64,000 nucleotides of DNA from UBA10649 sp965227045 (GTDB taxonomy: Bacteria; Actinomycetota; Actinomycetes; S36-B12), in NCBI GenBank assembly GCA_965227045.1, contig OZ245718.1, positions 3,224,001 to 3,288,000 of the forward strand, written 5' to 3'. Both the position numbers and the translations under genes were made by a program. The number at the start of each line of letters is the position of its first letter. The first letter of the stretch is position 1. Positions 51,433 through 59,097 of the stretch are shown in pieces. The notes under the pieces are model-generated. The model was not told the DNA's origin and did no database searches. It saw only the letters and a program-made list of their open reading frames with translations.

Positions 51433-52916
51433 GCTGAAGAGCTGCCCAACATCCTCAGTACTTCTGGGGATTCTTCCAAGTGGTGATCTGTTACCAATTG
51501 AAAGGCGTCTGCGGCCCGAAACACGTCCGACTCCCGGAAGGCGCCGCCGGCAAGTTGCAACCCCACCGGCAGGCCACGCGACGTTTGGCCCATGGGTATC
51601 GACATCGCTGGAAAGCCTGCGCCGTCCCAGTAGGGGGTCAGCGCAGCGCCGGCTAGCGTTGCAAAGTTGAGTTCATCGACTCTCAGGGGTCCGCGCATGC
51701 AGGTTGGCGAGACGAGAACGTTGTGATCGCGAAATACGTTGGCCAGTTCCTTCAAGGCGACTCTCCGAACCCTTTGGGCCTGAACGTAGTCTGCCCCAGT
51801 AACCAGCGCGCCGAGCCCCAGAGTGAATCGGCTTTCCCAGCCGTAGTCATCCCAGCGTTCGATCAGGTCGGGTCGGTGATAGGTGAAGCCGTCGGCGGTA
51901 GCCATGCTGAGCGCGCACGTAGTCAACTCGTCGAATAGCGGGAACTGAATCTCACGTACGTCGGCCCCTGCCTGACTGAAGACCTCTACCGCCGCGCGGG
52001 TGAGCAGCGCGACGTCCGGATCGCACTCCGGGCGCGACAGGAACGACATGTCTACGCCAATGATCATTCCCTCCACTGAACCGGTCAGGGCGCCGATGTA
52101 GTCGTCAACAGGATGACGGATACTGGAGTGGTCGCTGGTATCGTGGCCAGCGATCACTCCCAAGATGGCAGCCGTATCACGGGCGCTTCTGGCCATCGGC
52201 CCGATGTGGTCAGTACTGAATCCAAGAGGAACACTCCCCGACCGTGGGACTCGTCCGTAGGTTTGCTTCATTCCGCTGATGCCACACCACGACGAGGGCA
52301 CTCGGATGCTGCCACCGGTGTCTGTGCCCAGGCCGCCGAGGAACAGTCCCGCTGCTACACCACTTCCGGTTCCCGAGCTCGATCCGCCGGCCCAATAGTC
52401 GAGGTCAAACGGGTTGAGTGGAGTCGGATATCCCTTGCTGGGATCAGGCAACCCGACTGCGTACTCCATCGTGGTGGTCTTGCCAGTGATCACGGCGCCG
52501 GCAGTTCTCAGCCGCGCAATTACCACGGCGTCGCCCTGCTGCCCAAACTCAGGACGAAGGATTAGGCTCTGCCCAGTAGTTCGTGCGTCCGACGTCGCAA
52601 TGATGTCCTTTATGCCCATGGGAATCCCATGCAGCGGGCCGCGGTCCAGACCTGCGGCGAGTTCTTCGTCGGCTTTGGCCGCCGCCGCCATCACTGCATC
52701 TCCAGCGACGCGGTTGATATAAACTCCCAAGGCTTCATCTAGTGCGTCAGCCCGAGCCTGGACGGCCTGAACCAACTCAACCGCCCTGAGCGATCCGTCG
52801 CGCAGTTTGACGGCTGCCGCAGCGATGGTGAGTGGGAGGTGGTCTGAAGCGGACGAATACTCCTTCGGTCGAACGTGCGCGGCCGTCATACTCGAACTAT
52901 CGTCTTGACCTGACAT
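51429..52916 (-). CDS. Amidase-signature family hydrolase (AtzE/GatA-like)
   Basis: 495 aa. The Ser-cisSer-Lys triad is intact: K103 in GIKDII, the GGSSSGTGS loop with the cis-Ser at about 179-180, and nucleophile S203 in DTGGSIRVPS. It hydrolyses a C-N amide bond. The gene immediately upstream (12 bp) is a 62-aa GatC/AtzG-like protein, which in AtzE-AtzG systems forms a structural partner that the amidase needs. The EamA transporter overlaps downstream. The acyl substrate is unknown. Confidence 0.9.
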   Translation of the reverse strand: MSGQDDSSSMTAAHVRPKEYSSASDHLPLTIAAAAVKLRDGSLRAVELVQAVQARADALDEALGVYINRVAGDAVMAAAAKADEELAAGLDRGPLHGIPMGIKDIIATSDARTTGQSLILRPEFGQQGDAVVIARLRTAGAVITGKTTTMEYAVGLPDPSKGYPTPLNPFDLDYWAGGSSSGTGSGVAAGLFLGGLGTDTGGSIRVPSSWCGISGMKQTYGRVPRSGSVPLGFSTDHIGPMARSARDTAAILGVIAGHDTSDHSSIRHPVDDYIGALTGSVEGMIIGVDMSFLSRPECDPDVALLTRAAVEVFSQAGADVREIQFPLFDELTTCALSMATADGFTYHRPDLIERWDDYGWESRFTLGLGALVTGADYVQAQRVRRVALKELANVFRDHNVLVSPTCMRGPLRVDELNFATLAGAALTPYWDGAGFPAMSIPMGQTSRGLPVGLQLAGGAFRESDVFRAADAFQLVTDHHLEESPEVLRMLGSSSA

Positions 52917-52927
52917 GTTCCTGCCCT

Positions 52928-53116
52928 CTAGACGTTAGTCGGGTCGAATGTGAGCTGGGGTTCTTCTTCGCGGATCATGGGCACCGCGTACAGAGCGTCG
53001 AGGCCAGCCCTCCAGAACGGATACGCCTCAACGAAGGCCGCCTTGTCGTCGTCTGGAACTGTTAGTCCTGCGGCGGCAAACAGAACATTGACTGACTCTT
53101 CGGCTGTTGGGGTCAT
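52928..53116 (-). CDS. Small GatC/AtzG-like amidase partner
   Basis: 62 aa: MTPTAEESVNVLFAAAGLTV, then PFWRAGLDALYAVPM and a C-terminal EEPQLTFDPTNV. The two-helix plus extended tail layout matches the AtzG-like family (DUF4089), a relative of GatC that wraps around an amidase. Its location 12 bp upstream of the amidase supports this more than the weak sequence match can alone. It is easily missed because of size. A second such gene is at 56361. Confidence 0.7.
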   Translation of the reverse strand: MTPTAEESVNVLFAAAGLTVPDDDKAAFVEAYPFWRAGLDALYAVPMIREEEPQLTFDPTNV

Positions 53117-53203
53117 GGCTCGAAATCCTCACGCTCGTCGTTTGAGATCTGTGTCGTACGAGTGACCTCGGACGTATACGGCGAAAGCCACATACGTCCA
53201 GGG

Positions 53204-53242
53204 CGTGGGCTGGCAGTCTCGTTCGGCCACTGCCAGCCCACG
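53204..53242. terminator. Hairpin after type B binding-protein gene
   Basis: Perfect 14-bp arms CGTGGGCTGGCAGT and ACTGCCAGCCCACG with an 11-base loop, 8 bases past the stop of the minus-strand binding-protein gene and before the amidase operon on the same strand. It probably attenuates rather than fully ends transcription. Confidence 0.75.
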
Positions 53243-53250
53243 TTGGCCGC

Positions 53251-54456
53251 CTACTTGCCCCAAAGGGCGATGTACTGGTCTTTGTAGTCCGGGACTAGGA
53301 CAGGCTGGAAGCCATCAGCAGGCAGTGCGGGTACGTTCCCGTATTCCTTCGACCAGATCTGAGTGGGCAGCTGCTGGGACTCCTTGGCTGACTCGGGCTG
53401 GCCGGTAAACAGACGTGCGAGAGCGTCAACAGAACGCCACCCCATGTCGGTTTCATCGATGGCCATAGACGCCGTTAGATCTCCGCTTTCCAGATTTCCC
53501 AGGCTGGTGACGCGCGGCGCGATGGAATAGACAGGCGGAAGATCAACTCCCGCGGCTTCGGCCGCCGGATAGAGCGCTCCGCCGAGGCCGTCGAATGCCA
53601 GGAACAGCGCCTTCATGTCTGGAGTGGCGCGGTAGGCGTTGACAATGTCAGTACCGGCACTGCCGCCGAGCGAAGCAAGGGAGAGGACGATCGGCACGGT
53701 CGTGCACTCCGGACAAAGTTCAGCAACACGGTCGGTGAAGCCCTTTGCGTAACGGTCCGTTGTGGCATAGCCCTCGATGGTGACCACACCAAGCGGACCA
53801 GGAGTATCGATCTTCGAGAGCGCAGCGTCGGCATCTGTGGCGGCGAGTTTTGCCATGTCTGCGGTGGACGCAAAACTCAGTGCCACCTGGTCATCCTGAT
53901 CATCAAACCCGTAGAAGTTGACGACATGGATGCCCTGGTCCTTCAGGTCGGCGAGCTGGGTCGTTAGCGGAGTCAGATCCACGGCTGTTAGGTAGATCGC
54001 ATCCGGGCTCAACTGCGCAGCTTGCTGGAGGGCTTGTTGGATCAGTTGCGGCGTCGGGGACTCGGGGGAGATCACCTTGACCGTCCATCCAAGTACGTCA
54101 GCTGCTTCCTCGATGGCCTTTACTTTGTCTGGAGTGTCCGCGGGACCTGCAGTGATCACGACCAAGTTCTTTCCTGATGGAATTGCCTTTCCCACCGGCT
54201 CGGTGATGCCGATAGTGGTGGGTGCGTCTTTGAAAGCCGCTACGGCTGCGGCGGCCTTCTCCTGCATGGTTTGTGCTGCCGATGCGCTGGACGCTTGGGA
54301 GGGTGCAGTCGACGCATCCGAAGATGCACTGGATTCCGGTGCAGCCGTCGCTTCTGTGCTGGTAGTACTGCCGCACGCAGTAGTAGCAGCCACGGCTGCT
54401 AACACGGCGGCCGATGCTGCGAGCTTCACTGCGGATCTCACACGGACAGTTGACAT
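53251..54456 (-). CDS. ABC transporter substrate-binding lipoprotein, type B (copy 2 of 2)
   Basis: 401 aa from ATG 54456, with GAGGAGA 9 bases upstream; a GTG six codons earlier contains that ribosome site, so is rejected. Signal peptide ends AATTACGS, Cys28 the likely lipid anchor. Linker rich in Ser, Ala and Thr, then DAPTTIGITEPVGKAIP. One Cys pair: LCPECTTVP. Strong similarity to 41608 throughout, including LSLASLGGSAGTDIVNAYRA. There is no linked transporter core, so it is an orphan that may serve either importer. Operator with a long palindrome upstream. Confidence 0.9.
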   Translation of the reverse strand: MSTVRVRSAVKLAASAAVLAAVAATTACGSTTSTEATAAPESSASSDASTAPSQASSASAAQTMQEKAAAAVAAFKDAPTTIGITEPVGKAIPSGKNLVVITAGPADTPDKVKAIEEAADVLGWTVKVISPESPTPQLIQQALQQAAQLSPDAIYLTAVDLTPLTTQLADLKDQGIHVVNFYGFDDQDDQVALSFASTADMAKLAATDADAALSKIDTPGPLGVVTIEGYATTDRYAKGFTDRVAELCPECTTVPIVLSLASLGGSAGTDIVNAYRATPDMKALFLAFDGLGGALYPAAEAAGVDLPPVYSIAPRVTSLGNLESGDLTASMAIDETDMGWRSVDALARLFTGQPESAKESQQLPTQIWSKEYGNVPALPADGFQPVLVPDYKDQYIALWGK

Positions 54457-54599
54457 ATGGCGGTATCTCCTCACCTAGATGTCGCTACGACTCGTGTCGA
54501 GCGGCTTCACACGTCTAGCGATGACCAGGCCAGCTCTCCCAGACGCTGTGTGTCGCCGAGAGCTAGTAGGTCCGCAACGGAATGATCTGCTGAGGACGG

Positions 54600-54643
54600 T
54601 CTGGTCGTATATCTAGGACTACGGTCCTAGATATACGACCAGA
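54600..54643. repeat. 44-bp perfect inverted repeat centred on an operator
   Basis: Two 20-base arms, running outward from TAGGAC-tacg-GTCCTA, are exact reverse complements with a 4-base centre (54620-54623). Beyond the 16-bp operator the arms add ATATACGACCAG on the right and its complement on the left. It lies in a divergent promoter region, about 145 bp upstream of the binding-protein start. Confidence 0.9.
54614..54629. promoter_or_regulatory. Perfect palindromic operator TAGGAC-tacg-GTCCTA
   Basis: All 12 consensus bases, at the centre of the 44-bp inverted repeat. Confidence 0.85.
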
Positions 54644-54839
54644 TCATGACAGTGGTGCGGAGTGGCCGCAAGAGGCGTCACCGAAACGTAACTTTGAGTG
54701 TTTGCTGTCACGAGAATGTAACGAGCAGCGCGCAATTTCGACAGTCGTACAGCCTGAACCCCTAGTTCTTCGGAGACAGATACCTCAGTTCTTCAGTAGG
54801 TTGCGAACGACTTGTGCATGTGCCATATTTGCGCACACA

Positions 54840-54855
54840 TAGGACGGGCGTGCTA
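54840..54855. promoter_or_regulatory. Palindromic operator TAGGAC-gggc-GTGCTA
   Basis: 11 of 12 consensus bases. It is 74 bp upstream of the amidase at 54929. Confidence 0.75.
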
Positions 54856-54928
54856 GATCCAAAACCTCTGCCCATGGGGCAGCGGATGGGCTCGGCACGT
54901 TTCGCGACACTTCGACGGAAGGACCGGC

Positions 54929-56332
54929 ATGAGCGCCGAAGACCTCATCTTCACACCGATTTCAGAGATCGCGCCGCGCATCAGGAGCAAGGAGCTGTCT
55001 CCAGTCGATGTGGTCCAGGCCACGCTCGACCGCATCGAGGCCGTCGATTCAAAGGTCGCCTCCTACTACACGGTATTCGCAGAGGATGCGATGTCCGAGG
55101 CGAAGAAGGCTGAGGCGGACATCGCAGGGGGAAACTACAAAGGACCTCTGCACGGCATCCCGATCGGCCTGAAGGACGTCATCTTCGATCGCCGGACAAC
55201 GGGCGGCTCAAAGACCAGGGAGCACTTCATCGCCCCCGAGAAGGCGACGTTGGTCCGGAATCTGGAGAAGCACGGCGCGATCGTCGCTGGCAAGCTCGCC
55301 ACCTACGAGTTCGCGGTCGGCACGCCCACACTTGCGTCCTACTTTCCTCCTGCGCGCAATCCATGGGATTTGACAAAAGAGCCAGCAGGATCATCCTCCG
55401 GACCCGGCGCTGCGGTCGCTGCCGGCACGGCTTTTGCATCAATCGGAACTGACACGATGGGTTCGGTCCGATACCCTGGATTCGCGACCGGGACCAACGC
55501 GATCAAACCAACGTATGGGCGAGTCAGTCTGGCGGGTACGTTCCCGTGCGCATTCACCATGGACAATCCCGGGCCGATCACTCGCACGGTGCTCGACAAC
55601 GCATTGATGCTCAATGGGTGCGCGGGCTACGATCCGCGCGATTCCGCGAGCGCGGACGTTCCAGTCCCGGATTTCACGGCCGGTATCGAGGGCGGCGTAG
55701 CGGACCTGAGAATCGGCGTACCGTGGAGCCTGTTCGAGACGACGAATATTCAACCCGACATTCTCGAAGGGTTCAAGGCTGCACTCGCGGTCATGGAAGG
55801 CCTAGGGGCCACGATCGTCGACCTGCCGGGCCCGGACCATTCTACGATGATGGCGGCCAGCTGGATCATTGTGGCGACAGAGTTCGCCGCGGCGTACAAG
55901 GAAGCGGTCAAGGCTGATCACCACGGCTTCAGCAGAGACTCGGTCTACCTAACTGGCTTCGGATCGATCATCCCTTCTGCTCTTTATGTAAATGCACAAC
56001 GCGTTCGCGAGCAACTGCGTATGAGCATGCTTGACCAGCTTCAACAAGTCGACCTCTTCATGCTTCCGACCGCGGGCCGGCCGGCGCCATCGATCCTGGA
56101 CAAGGCGCCCGAGAGGTGGATGGGCGAGAGCGAGGAACTGCTCCTCTTCTATACGCCCATCTTCGACCTTACGGGCTTTCCGGCACTCTCCACGCCCTGC
56201 GGCATTCTGGATGCTGGAACACCCAACGGATTCCAACTCGCGGCACGGCCGTTCGACGAGGCAACGGTCTACCGAGCCGCGTATGCCTATGAGCAAGCCA
56301 CACGCTGGTGCGATCGTCACGCACAGCTCTAA
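54929..56332 (+). CDS. Amidase-signature family hydrolase (second)
   Basis: 467 aa. Lys82 (GLKDV), the loop AGSSSGPGAAVAAG with the cis-Ser at 155-157, and nucleophile S179 are present. The conserved DTGGS is DTMGS here (Met177 for Gly), an unusual change next to the nucleophile. The C-terminal part contains LTGFPALSTPCG, the usual amidase ending region. A GatC-like small protein follows 28 bp downstream, the reverse order of the first amidase pair. Amide hydrolysis is likely, substrate unknown. Confidence 0.88.
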   Translation: MSAEDLIFTPISEIAPRIRSKELSPVDVVQATLDRIEAVDSKVASYYTVFAEDAMSEAKKAEADIAGGNYKGPLHGIPIGLKDVIFDRRTTGGSKTREHFIAPEKATLVRNLEKHGAIVAGKLATYEFAVGTPTLASYFPPARNPWDLTKEPAGSSSGPGAAVAAGTAFASIGTDTMGSVRYPGFATGTNAIKPTYGRVSLAGTFPCAFTMDNPGPITRTVLDNALMLNGCAGYDPRDSASADVPVPDFTAGIEGGVADLRIGVPWSLFETTNIQPDILEGFKAALAVMEGLGATIVDLPGPDHSTMMAASWIIVATEFAAAYKEAVKADHHGFSRDSVYLTGFGSIIPSALYVNAQRVREQLRMSMLDQLQQVDLFMLPTAGRPAPSILDKAPERWMGESEELLLFYTPIFDLTGFPALSTPCGILDAGTPNGFQLAARPFDEATVYRAAYAYEQATRWCDRHAQL

Positions 56333-56360
56333 TCGCCGATCTCGAACACTTGGAGTTTCA

Positions 56361-56546
56361 ATGGACAACAATTCACTCATCGCGGCAAAGCTGAACGAGG
56401 CGGGCCTGACGTTTTTCGGAGAGACGGCCATCGAGGATCTCTCGAACCTCTATCAGGGCGTCCTGTATTGGCAGACCCTTCTCGAGGATCAGCTTAAGTT
56501 TGAAACGGCGCCCGCCGCTGTTTTCAATGCGGCGCAAAGACCCTGA
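56361..56546 (+). CDS. Small GatC/AtzG-like amidase partner (second)
   Basis: 61 aa from ATG 56361 with a GGAG site 6 bases upstream: MDNNSLIAAKLNEAGLTFF, then LYQGVLYWQTLLEDQLKFET and a short tail APAAVFNAAQRP. The two-helix plus extended-tail layout and the position directly after an amidase match the small protein at 52928, though sequence identity is low. It was called on context and shape as well as sequence. About 120 bp follow before the PPOX gene. Confidence 0.65.
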   Translation: MDNNSLIAAKLNEAGLTFFGETAIEDLSNLYQGVLYWQTLLEDQLKFETAPAAVFNAAQRP

Positions 56547-56666
56547 TCGCAGTACCTATCCACGTCCGGGGCTGAGAAGGCGAAACTCTTGGGTCGCGCG
56601 TGCCAGTCTCGGTGGCTCGTGACAAACGCGTGATCGGGCTCCCGCGCGGGTCCGGAGCGCCCTAAA

Positions 56667-57674
56667 TTGGGGGAACTGTTGTCCAACATCGCGATGACTG
56701 CGGCAGAGATGGTGGAATACCTCGATGCGTCCCCGGTGGCTGCATTCGGGACCATTCTGGCTGGTGGTCTGCCTTACGTAGAGCCGTCGTCCTATGTGCG
56801 CGACGGGCGCGAAATCTACATGACTGCGAACCGCCAAGTAGAACCGGTTCGCATGACTCACAGCGAGGCAATGGAGTTCCTCTCGAACTACCGCCATCCA
56901 CACGTAGGGACGCCGCTGCTCCTCTCTGCAGCGACGGTGCGCAAAGACGGCACGTGCTATGTCTCTCCATTGGGTTTGTATTGGGACGGCAGCCACGTCT
57001 ACTTCCACCTGTTGGAGAGTAGGTCGATGCTCCTTCGCCTGGAGCGAAACCCACGTATAGCTATAGCCACCTTCACGAGAGATTTTCCGCTGAGAGCGGT
57101 TGCCGTAGAAGGCGTTGCCGTCAGGGTTGCGAAGGACGACCCGGCGCAGGCCTATTCTCACGAAATCGTCCGGCAGAATTTCGAGTCTCCCGTGTACGCC
57201 GGGCTTCTCGCTGCAGACGCCCTCGACAATCACGAGGCTATTCCGTCGATTCTGTTCCGCATTGAACAACGGAGCATGGTCGCTTGGGACGAGTCCAAGC
57301 GTCCGACCGCGGTCACCTCGGCAGCGCAGACGCGGATCGCTGACACAGCTCGTATCTTCATGTCGATGACTACGACCCACATGCCGTTGCAGGTCTTCAA
57401 TGCCGTAGGCGATGCGGAGAGAGTTGAAGATGCCGAGGAAGCGACTAGGTGGGCCGCACTCATTCAGGAACGTCATTGCCGCCTTACGGCAAAGCCGCTG
57501 CTCGTCCACGAGCCGACTCTGGAACGAAGCGTCTTCAAGGTGACACTGGACAAGGTCATGGCTTGGGATCAAGCCAAGGACGTCTCGACCTTCGAGGACG
57601 GCTCGGGTGCGGCCGACACCGTTGCCCCGTGGGTATCTGCGAGCGAACTCTGGCGCACAGATGCTGGGAAATGA
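56667..57674 (+). CDS. PPOX-like flavin-barrel protein with two barrel-like segments
   Basis: 335 aa from TTG 56667 (GGAG 9 bases upstream); ATG 56694 is an alternative. A short N-terminal segment, VAAFGTILAGGLPYVEPSSYV with EIYMTANRQVEPVRM, resembles the start of a split barrel; a second, fuller one follows at about residues 85-165: LLLSAATVRKDGTCYVSPLG, VYFHLLESRSMLLRLERNPR and GVAVRVA. The C-terminal 150 residues are not recognised. FMN or F420 binding is inferred. It follows the second amidase pair on the same strand. Confidence 0.65.
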   Translation: MGELLSNIAMTAAEMVEYLDASPVAAFGTILAGGLPYVEPSSYVRDGREIYMTANRQVEPVRMTHSEAMEFLSNYRHPHVGTPLLLSAATVRKDGTCYVSPLGLYWDGSHVYFHLLESRSMLLRLERNPRIAIATFTRDFPLRAVAVEGVAVRVAKDDPAQAYSHEIVRQNFESPVYAGLLAADALDNHEAIPSILFRIEQRSMVAWDESKRPTAVTSAAQTRIADTARIFMSMTTTHMPLQVFNAVGDAERVEDAEEATRWAALIQERHCRLTAKPLLVHEPTLERSVFKVTLDKVMAWDQAKDVSTFEDGSGAADTVAPWVSASELWRTDAGK

Positions 57675-57702
57675 AGAACACACTGACAACGAAGAAGGGG
57701 CG

Positions 57703-59097
57703 ATGAGAAGTCCTGGCTATACGTTAGTTGCGAGACTGCGTGTCACGGCGGAGTTGCATTTGTCTGGCCGTATCACCACAACGCTTGCCGAAAATGGGTA
57801 TGTCGTCATCGGACTGGACGTAGTCGAAGCAGGACATCTCGAGATCGTCCTCGATGTCACCTGCAGGACGACGCTGGACGACGACGGCGTCCGGATGCGG
57901 GAAATACTCGCCTCCATGGGGGGATGCTCGGTAGAGCACGTTAGTGACGCGACCTTCCTTGTACACCTAGGCGGGAAGCTCGAGGTGCGTTCGACGGCCC
58001 CGCTCAAAACGCGCGACGACCTATCTCGCGCCTACACTCCCGGTGTTGCGCGCGTGTGTCTAGCAATCCACGAGAACCCCGCTAATGCACGTCATCTGAC
58101 CATCAAGCGCAACACGGTCGCAGTGGTCACGGACGGATCCGCGGTCCTAGGTCTCGGAAATCTCGGACCGGAAGCGGCGATGCCTGTCATGGAAGGCAAA
58201 GCGGCTCTGTTCAAGGCGTTCGCAAACGTGGACGCCTGGCCGATTGCGCTAGATACGCAGGATGTCGACGAGATTGTTCGGGCCGTGGAACTCATCGCTC
58301 CCGGATTTGGGGGCATCAATCTCGAAGACATCTCGGCACCCCGATGCTTCGAGATTGAAAGACGCCTCCGGAAGTCGTTGCATATTCCGGTCTTTCACGA
58401 CGATCAACACGGAACCGCAGTTGTGGTCCTAGCCGCATTGCTTAACGCGAGCAGAGTAGTGTCGAAGGACTTCGCGCGGCTGCGCGTTGTTCTGGCAGGC
58501 GCCGGAGCGGCCGGTGCTGCAGTCGCACATCTTCTCTTGGCTGCCGGAGTTTCCGACATCACATTATTTGATTCCTCCGGTCCCGTCCATGTGGGTCGGA
58601 CCGACCTGGATCCCGTTCGCCTCGAACTCGCTCGCCGCACAAATTCACGGCGGCACGTTGGTTCGATAGCCGAGGCTTTGGTGGGAGCGGACGCGTTCAT
58701 TGGCCTGTCTCGGCCCAATGTGATCTGCGGCGACGACATCGCAGCGATGGCCTCCAGCCCAATCGTCTTTGCTCTTGCCAACCCGGATCCGGAAATCGAC
58801 CCTCAGGTAGCGTCGGAGTATGCCGCCGTTGTCGCGACGGGCAGAAGTGACTACCCAAACCAGATCAATAACGTTCTCGCGTTTCCAGGGATCTTCAGGG
58901 GTCTGCTAGACACTGGGACCGCAGAAATCTCAGACAGCATGCTGCTGGCGGCAGCTCATGCAATCGCCAGTGTGGTGCTCGACGATGCCCTCTCAGCTGC
59001 CTACATAGTCCCGAGCGTTTTTGACCCGCTGGTCGCACCTGCAGTTGCTCGAGCGGTTGCTGACACGGCGGGACGCCTTGCGCCGAGGAATCCGTGA
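57703..59097 (+). CDS. NAD(P)-dependent malic enzyme with N-terminal ACT-like domain
   Basis: 464 aa from ATG 57703, after GAAGAAGGGG; the longer frame from 57607 lies inside the previous gene. The first 75 residues look like an ACT regulatory domain (ELHLSGRITTTLAENGYVV). The malic-enzyme core has SRAYTPGVARVC with the catalytic Tyr, KAALFKAFANVDAWPI, the metal and substrate motif FHDDQHGTAVVVLAAL, the nucleotide loop VVLAGAGAAGAAVAHLL and SRPNVICGDDI. Converts malate to pyruvate and CO2. It overlaps the thiolase by 4 bp and links pathway C4 units to central metabolism. Confidence 0.92.
   Translation: MRSPGYTLVARLRVTAELHLSGRITTTLAENGYVVIGLDVVEAGHLEIVLDVTCRTTLDDDGVRMREILASMGGCSVEHVSDATFLVHLGGKLEVRSTAPLKTRDDLSRAYTPGVARVCLAIHENPANARHLTIKRNTVAVVTDGSAVLGLGNLGPEAAMPVMEGKAALFKAFANVDAWPIALDTQDVDEIVRAVELIAPGFGGINLEDISAPRCFEIERRLRKSLHIPVFHDDQHGTAVVVLAALLNASRVVSKDFARLRVVLAGAGAAGAAVAHLLLAAGVSDITLFDSSGPVHVGRTDLDPVRLELARRTNSRRHVGSIAEALVGADAFIGLSRPNVICGDDIAAMASSPIVFALANPDPEIDPQVASEYAAVVATGRSDYPNQINNVLAFPGIFRGLLDTGTAEISDSMLLAAAHAIASVVLDDALSAAYIVPSVFDPLVAPAVARAVADTAGRLAPRNP

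Larger units (their letters stand above)
54457..54928. other. Divergent intergenic region, 472 bp
   Basis: Between the type B binding protein (minus) and the amidase (plus). It contains two operators, the first embedded in a 44-bp inverted repeat (54600-54643), the second at 54840-54855. Between them I see no ORF or RNA gene that I can support. Confidence 0.7.

Noticed and set aside
54600..54643. Long inverted repeat read as a terminator
   Set aside because: It is centred exactly on the operator, lies upstream of both divergent genes and lacks a T-run.
56556..57689. Minus-strand frame of 377 codons opposite the PPOX-like gene
   Set aside because: The plus-strand gene has recognisable flavin-barrel blocks; the antisense translation has none and no ribosome site in context.
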